Below, piece after piece: positions 45,735 through 54,267 of a DNA stretch of 64,000 bases (its first letter is position 1; the number at the start of each line of letters is the position of its first letter). Made by a program: the position numbers and the translations under genes. The notes under the pieces are model-generated. The model was given only the letters and a program-made list of their open reading frames with translations, was not told the DNA's origin and did not search any database. The stretch spans positions 310,001 through 374,000 of the forward strand of contig CAUJHS010000022.1 of NCBI GenBank assembly GCA_963204915.1. Direction: 5' to 3'. This DNA comes from Planctomycetota bacterium. Lineage in GTDB: Bacteria; Planctomycetota; Planctomycetia; Pirellulales; Pirellulaceae.

Positions 45735-45791
45735 CGCCGCTCCACCTCTCACGCCTCCCATGGGATAAAGACGGTGCGATCGCATCGAAGG

Positions 45792-46991
45792 TCAGGTCGC
45801 CGCGGGGGCAGGCAACGTATCGCGGCGATACGGTTGTTCCCGAGGAGCCTCCGGCGCCGCGCGGTCTTGAAGTATTTTGCGTCGCATACCTTCCAGCACA
45901 TGGCCATGCAAGGTGTGAAGCACTTTGTGTTCCGTGGTCTCCCACAGCCAGCGAGGCGCCAGACGTCGTTCATAACGGGTCGTCAGCACAAGGTCCAGTC
46001 GTCCATCTTCGCGCGGAGTGATCTCAAAACTACCGTCCTGCAACATCAGGTCGCGTTCTTTGAAAAGCTTCTGTTCAAGAACTTCAAAGGCGAGCCGCCG
46101 GCCTGGCTCGACTTCGGTGATGCGTTTGACGATGTAGCCGCGTTCATACTCGCAGCGAACCACGTCGCCCACATTGCCTTTGGAACCGTGGCTGCGCACG
46201 GGTCTTGGCAACGAGAGTTTCAACAGCCATGGCGCCTCATGCTCGACTTCCTCGTAGAACATGATTGCATTCCACGCTTCCTTCGGCGTGGCATGGATGC
46301 TCAGGCGGGTTGTAACGACCGAGTCGCCCAGTGGCCCGCGCGTCGCACTTTCGACCAACTGGACAAAGTAGGGAAATGCAATGAACCCGATCAGCGGTAA
46401 AAACCATCGCTGATCCCATTGGCTGTTGGCCAAGAGCACGCGAACCAAGGCCCCCGCGCCAACGCCGAACATGAAACCTGCCGCGACGGGCAGAATGAAA
46501 ATCGCCGCTAACGTCAAGCCGCAGAATACCCCTGCGGCGCCGATGGTCACTAAGCCTACCACGGTCGCCACCACGGTCAGCGAGAGCATGAGCACGACGG
46601 CCCAGGCGCCCCACTGACCGACCCGCGTGCTATAACCGAGAATCGCGCCCATACTTAGCGGCACGGCGCCGAACAGGGCGAACCCCAAGTCTCCGGCTTG
46701 CAGACAAATGGCATAGCTCACGACGCCGCACACGATCGCCGTCATGACGCCGGGAAACCAAAACTTCCACCGCAGAAACATGGGCTTCGTGCGGTAGGTC
46801 TCAAGATTACCGCCGTCATATTGCAAGCCGCATCGGCCGCATTGCGCCAGGCCGCTGGCGTAAAGGCGTTCGTTGCATCGCAAGCAATAGCGATCCGCGT
46901 CGTGAAACGCGCCCTCAGCAAATGGCGAATCAAGCCGAAGCGCCGGTTTGAACGGCTCCTCAAGGGGAAGCTCGGAACTGGGTTCTGTCAT
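45792..46991 (-). CDS. Zinc-ribbon membrane protein with C-terminal SRPBCC domain
   Basis: The 399-residue protein has three parts. An N-terminal zinc ribbon contains YCLRCNERLYASGLAQCGRC, with two CxxC pairs. The middle has about four to six membrane helices (FWFPGVMTAIVCGVVSYAIC onward). The C-terminal ~150 residues form a START/SRPBCC-type domain beginning VVTTRLSIHATPKEAWNAIM with a polyketide-cyclase-like pattern (VVRCEYERGYIVKRITEVEP, FEITPREDGRLDLVLTTRYE) that could bind a hydrophobic ligand. The combination suggests a membrane protein presenting a lipid- or hydrophobe-binding domain; function is unknown. ATG 46991 is used, with GGGAAGC upstream on the minus strand. Confidence 0.72.
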   Translation of the reverse strand: MTEPSSELPLEEPFKPALRLDSPFAEGAFHDADRYCLRCNERLYASGLAQCGRCGLQYDGGNLETYRTKPMFLRWKFWFPGVMTAIVCGVVSYAICLQAGDLGFALFGAVPLSMGAILGYSTRVGQWGAWAVVLMLSLTVVATVVGLVTIGAAGVFCGLTLAAIFILPVAAGFMFGVGAGALVRVLLANSQWDQRWFLPLIGFIAFPYFVQLVESATRGPLGDSVVTTRLSIHATPKEAWNAIMFYEEVEHEAPWLLKLSLPRPVRSHGSKGNVGDVVRCEYERGYIVKRITEVEPGRRLAFEVLEQKLFKERDLMLQDGSFEITPREDGRLDLVLTTRYERRLAPRWLWETTEHKVLHTLHGHVLEGMRRKILQDRAAPEAPREQPYRRDTLPAPAAT

Positions 46992-47518
46992 TGCATCGGA
47001 TCGCAGCGTCGAAAATTTGGGGGAGAAACGAACGGAGACGGCGCCGGCATGCTCAGTATCGCCTCAATAACCGCATTTGCAAGCGAACCTGATCGGAACT
47101 TTCGTTCGGATCATTCGATTAATCTGCCGAGCGACGTGCAATCGACCGCGCACTCGTCTGGAAGATTCGGCTCGAAGGGAATTGAACCGCAGTAGGAACC
47201 GCGATGCGCCTTCGCAGTTAACGCGAAACCCCTGAAATGCAGATTGAGGCGCCGAACCAACGGGGCAGGGTTGCCCCCGATTCATGCAATTTCTCATCGA
47301 ACGAAGTCACGGCGCAACAAGTTTGGCCTCGGCAGGGCGGGAAAACTATCCAGCGATTGTCGCGTCGCCAGGTTGTCTCTCACGGTGATTCGCAGCACAG
47401 GTCGTAAGTCGGGGAGATCAATCCCGCAACTCAAACGTGCTAAAATCGGATCCTGTTTCGCGCCTTTCTGCGACGTAACGATAAGAAAACGAATCGTTCC
47501 ACTCTTGTTGGTCCACGC
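46992..47518. other. Divergent intergenic region upstream of the Clp-like ATPase
   Basis: This 527-bp spacer is the longest in the window. It separates the minus-strand zinc-ribbon gene from the plus-strand ATPase and must carry both promoters. Its reading frames lack ribosome binding sites and recognisable protein sequence. A tRNA T-arm-like string near 47165-47190 has no cloverleaf around it. A regulatory leader or small RNA cannot be excluded. Confidence 0.45.
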
Positions 47519-50500
47519 ATGCCTACGCTCCCGTTTCGTTTAGAGATAGTGAATGTCACGCTCGATCACGGCGGGCATTGGCTGGCGCCGCTTTTCTATC
47601 CTGAAGTCTCGGCGTTGGGACGAAAGATCGACCGCTTGTTGACCGAGATCGAACGGGGCGTATCGTGGGTGATCAAGCACGAAAACGCCGCGGCTTTATA
47701 TCGACGCCGCGCCGCCGGGGCTCCTCAGGTGCGCCAGGTGCGAATCGAGCTTGAGGCGCCGCATAAGGCTCAGACCTGGTCGCAACCTGTCGAGTTAAGT
47801 TTTCATGTCATTACTTGGACGCACGGCGAAACGGCCCTGATCGCCTATGTGCCGATGCTCGACATCGAGATTCTGGCGGAAAGCGAAGAACACCTGCAAA
47901 ATCTGCTGCCGAATCATATCCGCTTCGCCCTAATGCGTTCAAAGGCGACCACCTCCCTGCGATCGCTCTTATGGCTGCAACGCGCCGCTGATGTCAGTGT
48001 GCAAACCCAAAGCGTCGCGGCCGATGTTGCAACACCGCGCGAACGAGCCGTTGAGGAAGACGACGAAAGGCCCTCGACGCTACGTGAGGTGACGAGCGAT
48101 CTGGCCAAAATGGCGCAAGGCGCCGTGTTCGAGCGCGACGCGCTGATTCATCAAGTCGCCGAGACGCTCACCGGTCGCCGACCGCGTTCCGTGCTGCTTG
48201 TGGGCGCGTCGGGCGTAGGAAAAACCGCCCTTGTGATCGAAATGGCGCGCCGCCGCGTTGCGTTCAATCTGGCAAGTCGTCCGTTGCGAGCCACCAGTGG
48301 AGCAAGACTGGTCTCCGGCATGACGGGGTACGGCATGTGGCAGGAACGCTGTCGTAGGCTTTGCCAGGAGGCGGTCAAACAGAAGGCCATTATCCACTTC
48401 GGCAACTTGGTGGAATTGATGGAAGTGGGCAAGCACGAAGGCAATCAGCAAGGCGTCGCCAGCTTCTTGCGTCCCTACTTTGAACGCGGCGACGTGCTTG
48501 CGATTTGCGAATGCACGCCGGAACAGCTTTCGCATATCGAGCGCCGTCAGCCGAACCTGCTGAACGCCTTGATTCAGATTCACGTCGACGAGCCTACCGC
48601 GGAGCAAACCAAGAGCATCCTTCAACAGTACGCAATGCAGCGCACGTCGGGCCAATCGCCGATATCCCCAGAAGCACTCGATGCGATCGATCGTTTGCAT
48701 CGCCGTTATGCAACGTATTCTGCGAATCCTGGGCGCCCTTTGCGCTTTTTGCACAACCTGTTGGAGGACCGACGTCCACGCGTGTTGCAAACATCAAGCC
48801 ACAAGCCGAGCGGCGTCCGCGGCGAGCCAACCAAGCCTGCCGCGACGGCCCCCCAGCAAAAGATTTCACCACTGGACACGGTCGCGGTGACCGCGGCTTT
48901 CTCCGCGGAGACCGGTTTGCCGCTCGAGCTATTGGATGAATCGCGCCCGCTGGATTTGGGTCGAACACGAAACTGGTTCGCCGCGCGCGTGTTGGGTCAG
49001 GACGAAGCGGTCGATCTCATTGTCGATCTACTCGCAGCGATTAAAGCAAACCTGACGCGGCCGCACCGACCGGTCGCCTCGCTCTTATTCATCGGTCCTA
49101 CGGGCGTGGGCAAAACGGAGATGGCCAAGGCTCTGGCCGAGTTCCTCTATCATGACGCGCAACGTATGACGCGGATCGATATGAGCGAGTACGCTGATCC
49201 CCTAGCGGCGGACCGTCTCATCGGCGGCTCATTCCAAGAAGAAGGGTTGCTGACCGCGCGAGTTCGCGAGCAGCCTTTCGGCGTGGTCCTGCTCGACGAA
49301 TTCGAAAAAGCGCATCCCCGGCTGTTTGACTTGTTGTTGCAAGTGCTCGGTGAGGGACGTCTTACCGACGCCGCAGGTCGGCTTGCGGACTTCAGCAACA
49401 GCGTGGTTATTATGACGTCGAACCTTGGAGCCGTAGAGCACAAGCGGTCGTCGCTCGGTTTTGGCGATGCGGCCATGGCCGCCGACCGCGTACGTTCGCA
49501 CTATTTGCGAGCCGTGCGGCATTTCCTCCGGCCCGAATTGTTCAATCGCATCGACCGAATTGTGCCTTTTAACTCGCTTAGCGAAGAACTGATCAACCAA
49601 ATCGCGCGGCGGGAGTTGGATCTCCTTGAAAAACGCGATGGCGTACGCTACCGCGACTTGCATCTCGACCTGAACCAACCGCTTGCGGCCCACCTGACAG
49701 AAAAAGGCTATGACCCGCGATATGGCGCGCGTCCGCTCAAGCGTGCGATAGAGCGCGAGCTTTTGGCGCCGCTGGCCGACGCACTGAATCAATTCGCGCA
49801 AGAAACGCCGCTCGCAACGGAAATTGAATTGGCCCCCAAAGGATTGCGAGTACGAACTTTCGGCCGCATGACCGAAGACAGCAACGAGGAGCATCCCTTA
49901 GGATTGAATCATCCTCGTTTCGCGACGATTGCCCGGCGGTGTGTCGAACTGCGGCGCGAAGCCTTCCGACTTCAGCAGTCGCACGCGGTCCTGGATATCG
50001 AAAACACGCTCTTCCGGCTGGAGCAGCTTGAAAAACGCGCGGCGAAGGGCAAATATGTCGCCCCGGCTGAGTTGGAGCGATTGCGACGTTTGCCCGTGTT
50101 GCGCAACTTGCTTGCACGCGTACGCCAGATGGCGTTTGACGCGGCCGCTTTGGAGGAGAGCATCCTGGCGCCCTGTTATGCTCGACAGGAAGTGAACCTG
50201 CTTGAAAAGACACAAGAAGCCGCACTACACGAAGGCGATCTGGCTGCACTGATCTTCGATCTGTACGCGCTTAACTTCGGCGACTCCAATTTGGTGACGC
50301 TTGTCGTTTACAGCGAGCAGCCGGCATGGTTAAACCAACTTGCCTGGGGTTACTACCGCGCGTCGGTCGCGCAGAACTTCCAGGTACGACTTTTCGCGCT
50401 GCGTGCCTTGAACGAAAGCATCTATCAGCGCCTGGCGGATGGCGAGGCGAATCCCTTGCCGCCAGGAGAGTTTCTCGTCGGTGTTACGGCGGACACGAAT

Positions 50501-50941
50501 CTCAAGAAGTTGAAAACCTCAGACGATACCGTGCTACGCGCGATCGCCGTTGAACAGCCGCTTGGGTTTTTGAATTCGCCACAAGACGGCGTTGTTGGCG
50601 TGGCGTTGCGCGTGGCCGGTCCGCTGGCGTTTGCCTTATGGGAGCCGGAAAACGGAATGCACCTGTTTCGCGAAGAGAACGAACGGCACGCTTGCCTGGT
50701 TCATACCGTGGGGCAGGACTTTGGTGCGACGTTCGAGTACCGTCCACCTCACCGGATCGACCGACGCGGCGCGATTAGCAAACAACCCTTGCGTCGTCAA
50801 ATCGACTTCGACCGGAACGAGATCGACGACCGCCACCTCGATATCAAAACGCGACTCGCCAGTCGCAATTTGGAGGAATCCCTCGCGACGTTGGCGCAAC
50901 GCCGCCTCGTGGCGGAAGCGCGCAAGTGGCTGGGACTATGA
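47519..50941 (+). CDS. ClpA/ClpB-like double AAA+ ATPase with release-factor-like C-terminus
   Basis: This 1140-residue protein has four parts. (1) Residues 1-190 are not the usual Clp N-domain. (2) The first AAA+ ring has Walker A GASGVGKT (229-236), but the Walker B region reads IIHFGNLVEL, so the acidic pair is replaced by Gly295-Asn296 and hydrolysis is doubtful. (3) The second ring is complete: GPTGVGKT (526-533), Walker B LLDEFEKAHP (Asp593, Glu594), MTSNLG and GARPLKRAIE (sensor 2). (4) Residues ~800-1140 resemble a class I release factor: a PCRF-like helical bundle, then VAGPLAFALWEPENGMH (to His1048) aligning with the RF domain-2 GxYAYGxLxxExGVH block. The GGQ loop is absent. Probably an unfoldase acting near ribosomes; this is inference. 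Confidence 0.85.
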   Translation: MPTLPFRLEIVNVTLDHGGHWLAPLFYPEVSALGRKIDRLLTEIERGVSWVIKHENAAALYRRRAAGAPQVRQVRIELEAPHKAQTWSQPVELSFHVITWTHGETALIAYVPMLDIEILAESEEHLQNLLPNHIRFALMRSKATTSLRSLLWLQRAADVSVQTQSVAADVATPRERAVEEDDERPSTLREVTSDLAKMAQGAVFERDALIHQVAETLTGRRPRSVLLVGASGVGKTALVIEMARRRVAFNLASRPLRATSGARLVSGMTGYGMWQERCRRLCQEAVKQKAIIHFGNLVELMEVGKHEGNQQGVASFLRPYFERGDVLAICECTPEQLSHIERRQPNLLNALIQIHVDEPTAEQTKSILQQYAMQRTSGQSPISPEALDAIDRLHRRYATYSANPGRPLRFLHNLLEDRRPRVLQTSSHKPSGVRGEPTKPAATAPQQKISPLDTVAVTAAFSAETGLPLELLDESRPLDLGRTRNWFAARVLGQDEAVDLIVDLLAAIKANLTRPHRPVASLLFIGPTGVGKTEMAKALAEFLYHDAQRMTRIDMSEYADPLAADRLIGGSFQEEGLLTARVREQPFGVVLLDEFEKAHPRLFDLLLQVLGEGRLTDAAGRLADFSNSVVIMTSNLGAVEHKRSSLGFGDAAMAADRVRSHYLRAVRHFLRPELFNRIDRIVPFNSLSEELINQIARRELDLLEKRDGVRYRDLHLDLNQPLAAHLTEKGYDPRYGARPLKRAIERELLAPLADALNQFAQETPLATEIELAPKGLRVRTFGRMTEDSNEEHPLGLNHPRFATIARRCVELRREAFRLQQSHAVLDIENTLFRLEQLEKRAAKGKYVAPAELERLRRLPVLRNLLARVRQMAFDAAALEESILAPCYARQEVNLLEKTQEAALHEGDLAALIFDLYALNFGDSNLVTLVVYSEQPAWLNQLAWGYYRASVAQNFQVRLFALRALNESIYQRLADGEANPLPPGEFLVGVTADTNLKKLKTSDDTVLRAIAVEQPLGFLNSPQDGVVGVALRVAGPLAFALWEPENGMHLFREENERHACLVHTVGQDFGATFEYRPPHRIDRRGAISKQPLRRQIDFDRNEIDDRHLDIKTRLASRNLEESLATLAQRRLVAEARKWLGL

Positions 50942-50976
50942 GTCGTCCCAGCACGCCTGCGAGGAACGTCCGTCGG

Positions 50977-51933
50977 TTATTTTGAGCCTTGCATGGCGGG
51001 GAACATCTCGCGAATCATCGTGATGGCCGCCGGACCAACCAGCACCACAAAGATGCCGGGGAAAATAAAGATCACAAGCGGGAAGATGAGTTTAACCGCC
51101 GTTTTCGCGGCTTTTTCCTCGGCGATTTGACGTCGTCGGGTGCGCATTGCGTCGCTTTGCACGCGCAACGCTTGGGCAATGCTCGAGCCAAACTTGTCGG
51201 CCTGAATAATGATCGATGCAAGTGTGCGGAGGTCTTCCACACCGTTGCGTCGGCCCAGGTCTTGCAGCACTTCGGTGCGTTGTTTACCCATTTGCAACTG
51301 CATGTTGCACATACCGAACTCTTCGGCGATCACTCGATACGACTTCTTCATTTCATCGGCCACTTTGCGCATGGCCTGGTCCAGCCCCAGTCCAGCCTCG
51401 ACGCACACAACCATCAAGTCGAGCGCGTCGGGCAATCCTAGGAAGATCGCTTGCTTGCGTTGCTTTCCGAGGAACCAGATGCCGACGTCGGGCAGGAAGA
51501 AGAGCAGCCCCGCCGCCATGAACACCTTTAACAAAGTGAACATGCTAAACGTGGAGAACAGCAGCGCGGCGCCGCCGGCAAACAAGGCCCCGCCAACGAG
51601 TCCGATGAACTTCATCATCAAAAAAACGGAGGCGGCGCCATCGCTGCGAAATCCGGCATGCGCCAGTCGCAGTTTGAGGTTAATTACGTCTTTTTCCGAC
51701 TTCGGCGCCAGCGGTTTCGCCAGCGCAGGCGACGCTTTCTCCATAAGCCGCGTCATGGCCCCGCCTTTGGCCGCAGGGCCACGCTCGTCGCGGCGACGTT
51801 TGCGAGGATCGCGAATCTCATCCAAGCGTTCATAAGCTCGGTCGGAAACGCCGGTCATCCGTTCTAACGCCAACCACGCCAGCGCGGCGATGGCCAAGAA
51901 GGCGGCCAGGGGCGTTAACAGGGCGTAGTTCAT
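50977..51933 (-). CDS. tadC: TadC-like type II secretion F domain protein
   Basis: TadC and TadB are the inner-membrane platform proteins of the Tad (Flp-type) pilus. The 318-residue protein has a GspF domain: two N-terminal helices, then LMVVCVEAGLGLDQAMRKVA, a cytoplasmic helix bundle with GVEDLRTLASIIIQADKFGS and QALRVQSDAMRTRRRQIAEE, and C-terminal helices (LIFPLVIFIFPGIFVVLVGP). Start is uncertain: ATG 51933 has GGGAA five bases upstream; ATG 51957 and GTG 51987 are in frame. It follows tadB by 121 bp on the same strand. No tadA ATPase or Flp pilin is in the window. Confidence 0.85.
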   Translation of the reverse strand: MNYALLTPLAAFLAIAALAWLALERMTGVSDRAYERLDEIRDPRKRRRDERGPAAKGGAMTRLMEKASPALAKPLAPKSEKDVINLKLRLAHAGFRSDGAASVFLMMKFIGLVGGALFAGGAALLFSTFSMFTLLKVFMAAGLLFFLPDVGIWFLGKQRKQAIFLGLPDALDLMVVCVEAGLGLDQAMRKVADEMKKSYRVIAEEFGMCNMQLQMGKQRTEVLQDLGRRNGVEDLRTLASIIIQADKFGSSIAQALRVQSDAMRTRRRQIAEEKAAKTAVKLIFPLVIFIFPGIFVVLVGPAAITMIREMFPAMQGSK

Positions 51934-52054
51934 GGTCATTCCCAGCAAGACAGTCATCGTAGTCGCATGCCTCGTCGATTTGTTCACTTCGAGCTAGTTC
52001 GGCGCCGATCGCATTCCCACGCGCGTTAAAAGGCGGCCTGGGCGACTCGCGGAA

Positions 52055-53020
52055 TCACACTTTGATGTTGACGATCTTGCGAATCGCAATGGCGCCCATC
52101 AATTGCAGGACGATGGCCCCCGCCAACATCTTCTTGCCCATCGGATCGGTAAAAAGCATCATCACGTATTCGGGGTTCAAGTACAGAATCGCCAGGAACA
52201 ACACCGGCGGAAGGGCCAATAACACAATGCCCGACAAGCGGCCTTCGCCCGTGAGCGCTTGAACTTGCCCCCAGATTTGAAATCGTTCGCGAATTAAACG
52301 GCCGATCTTATCGAGGATTTCGGCGAGGTCGCCGCCCGTTTGCCGTTGTAAAATGACCGCGGTGGCAAAGAACCGTAGGTCCAGGTTGGGAACACGTTCG
52401 GTCATGCCTTCGAGAGCTTCCTCTAGCGGAATACCAAAGTTTTGTTCTTCGTAGGCGGTTTGAAACTCTTTGCGAATGGGTTGCCCCATTTCTTGCGCCA
52501 CGAGATTAAAACCGGCGCCCAAACTATGACCCGCGCGAAGTGCGCGACCGAGCAGCTCCAGCGCTTCAGGAAGCTGGCGCGAAAAAGCATGAATGCGGCG
52601 CCGGCGCTTCAAGCATACGGCGAACAAGGGAATCACTGCCAGCAAACCGCCAATGAATGGTGCGAACACCTTCGGCACGGGCGTGATAAAGCACAACCCC
52701 GCCCCACCAAGCGCTAACGCGCCGGAAATGATGAAAAATTTTGTGGGCGACATGCGGCTGTCGGCCTGCTCCAAGTACAACCGCAAGTTGCCAAAGCGGG
52801 AGAAGAACTGCTCCACCACGCTGGGAAAATCATCTAACGGTTGGGCCAAAAGATTCGGCTTTTCCGGATCGCGCGCTTGCCCCCGACCTCCGCCCGCGGT
52901 CAACATGTGCAAGCGGTCTTCGGCTCGGGTACCGCCGGATCCGCGGAACATGGTCGCGACGCCCAACACCAGGGTCACTACGCCTACAAATACAGCTACG
53001 ATGACGAGAATCGTAAACAT
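52055..53020 (-). CDS. tadB: TadB-like type II secretion F domain protein
   Basis: The 321-residue protein has a TadB-type layout: N-terminal membrane helix (FTILVIVAVFVGVVTLVLGV), a soluble region, more helices (GALALGGAGLCFITPV), then the GspF domain with PEALELLGRALRAGHSLGAG and MTERVPNLDLRFFATAVILQ, followed by GGDLAEILDKIGRLIRERFQ and final helices. With tadC it would form the platform that couples the TadA motor to pilus assembly. ATG 53020 is preferred over the TTG four codons earlier. Upstream lies an unrelated SPFH operon with a terminator between, so tadB appears to begin its own transcript without tadA. Confidence 0.87.
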   Translation of the reverse strand: MFTILVIVAVFVGVVTLVLGVATMFRGSGGTRAEDRLHMLTAGGGRGQARDPEKPNLLAQPLDDFPSVVEQFFSRFGNLRLYLEQADSRMSPTKFFIISGALALGGAGLCFITPVPKVFAPFIGGLLAVIPLFAVCLKRRRRIHAFSRQLPEALELLGRALRAGHSLGAGFNLVAQEMGQPIRKEFQTAYEEQNFGIPLEEALEGMTERVPNLDLRFFATAVILQRQTGGDLAEILDKIGRLIRERFQIWGQVQALTGEGRLSGIVLLALPPVLFLAILYLNPEYVMMLFTDPMGKKMLAGAIVLQLMGAIAIRKIVNIKV

Positions 53021-53164
53021 GCTGTCGCCCAAGCCAAGGGATTACGGTCAATCTATGCAAGCCTAGCTTGCGTTTGACGGCGGCGCAGGGCGTAAGCGAC
53101 GGCGAGGTCAAGAAGTCGTGGAAACGGCGAAGCAAGCGAGTTTGGCTGTTACTTCTCTCACCTC

Positions 53165-53204
53165 CAAAAAACCAAAAGGCACGATCCTGACGATCATGCC
53201 TTTT
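53165..53204 (-). terminator. Rho-independent terminator of the SPFH genes
   Basis: On the minus strand AAAAGGCA...TGCCTTTT (outer arms at 53174-53181 and 53197-53204, inner GATC pairing with one mismatch) is followed by a T-rich tract complementary to 53165-53173. It lies 77 bp past the stop of the second SPFH gene and ends that operon before tadB. Confidence 0.8.
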
Positions 53205-53281
53205 CGGGGTTTCGTTCGCGTTGTCAAGCTACGGCAAACCGGCGTGCACTACTAGGTGCTAGGCGAGGGGAGATAATTCGT

Positions 53282-54190
53282 TTACCGCAACGTCGCCACC
53301 ACGGGCGCCTCTGAATTTACACCCGGGCTGCCCAGTTGCAGGAGCAAGTTGGAGGTGTTGGGAACCATGTCAATCGACGCATGCGATGCAAGCAGTTTTT
53401 CGGTTTCGAGGACATCGGTCACGGCTTGCAAGATTTCGGGGTCTTGCCGGGCGATTTCATTGAGCGCGCGTCCCACCACCGCGGGACGCATCGCACGCGC
53501 TTCCGCCATTTTTTGCGAGACCTTGAACGCGGTTTCGCTGCGAATCAGTCCGACGCGGTTTTCACCATCTTGTTTCATCGCGCTGGTGACTTGCACGAGG
53601 CGTTTAACGACCTTCTCCGTAATGTTGTGAACCATTTGGTGGTCGGTAAAGAACACCTTGCGAATGTACACCGACCCCAGGCGATAACCCCACTTTTCTG
53701 AGAGCGGCGACACCGCTGAACGTACGGTACGGCTGAGGGAGTGCCGATCTTCGAGCATCTTGTCCATTTCCAGGTTGCTCAACGTCGAGATCGTAGAGCT
53801 GGCCACATTCGCTTCGAGCGAGCCTTCCGGGTTCGCGTTCACAAATAAATAAGCGACCGGGTCGTTTACTTGCATCTCGTACCAAATACCCACACCCATC
53901 GGCGTACCTTCTTCGGAATTGACCATCTGGCCGCGCAGGTAATGTTGCTTCAGCGCCGTGCTCACAAAATGGCGCTGACCAAAAAAGGGAAGCAACAGGG
54001 CCTGCGGTCCAAAGTCGATGATGGGGAAGTGCAACCCCGGTTCATCAATCACGCCCACCACGCGCCCAAAGAGCGTATAAACCTGCGCTTGCGCCTCTTG
54101 CACAACGGTGTACACGCCAAACACGCGAGCCAAGCCGAGCAAGATGGGAATGAACATCAACCCGGCGAAAAAGGCAAACAGCGGGAGCAT
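53282..54190 (-). CDS. SPFH/prohibitin-like membrane protein (second of pair)
   Basis: The 302-residue protein has an N-terminal membrane segment (LPLFAFFAGLMFIPILLGLA), then an SPFH core: VVQEAQAQVYTLFGRVVGVI, PGLHFPIIDFGPQALLLPF, GIWYEMQVNDPVAYLFVNAN, and helical EMDKMLEDRHSLSRTVRSAV. It ends in a coiled C-terminal helix region (ETAFKVSQKMAEARAMRPAV). SPFH proteins such as HflC, stomatin and prohibitin form membrane-bound oligomeric cages that regulate proteases or lipid domains. It sits 77 bp after a related gene on the same strand, as hflK and hflC do, but no ftsH is near. Hence an HflK/C-like pair is only a suggestion. Confidence 0.82.
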   Translation of the reverse strand: MLPLFAFFAGLMFIPILLGLARVFGVYTVVQEAQAQVYTLFGRVVGVIDEPGLHFPIIDFGPQALLLPFFGQRHFVSTALKQHYLRGQMVNSEEGTPMGVGIWYEMQVNDPVAYLFVNANPEGSLEANVASSTISTLSNLEMDKMLEDRHSLSRTVRSAVSPLSEKWGYRLGSVYIRKVFFTDHQMVHNITEKVVKRLVQVTSAMKQDGENRVGLIRSETAFKVSQKMAEARAMRPAVVGRALNEIARQDPEILQAVTDVLETEKLLASHASIDMVPNTSNLLLQLGSPGVNSEAPVVATLR

Positions 54191-54200
54191 AGAAGTACTC

Positions 54201-54221
54201 AGCCAGGAGTCAGGGGTCAGG
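54201..54221 (-). repeat. CTGACCCC-type heptamer repeat
   Basis: On the minus strand CCTGACCCCTGACTCCTGGCT contains two to three copies of a 7-bp unit. It lies 10 bp upstream of the second SPFH gene, like the related stretch just upstream of the ABC permease at 12241-12262. Confidence 0.55.
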
Positions 54222-54267
54222 TTTCGAGGATCACGCGGGAGATTCAGCCCACGGTTTAAGGGACGAC

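Noticed and set aside
47160..47195. tRNA T-arm-like string GGTTCAATTCCCTTCGAGCC (minus strand)
   Set aside because: No acceptor, D-arm or anticodon arm can be folded around it, so it is not a tRNA gene.
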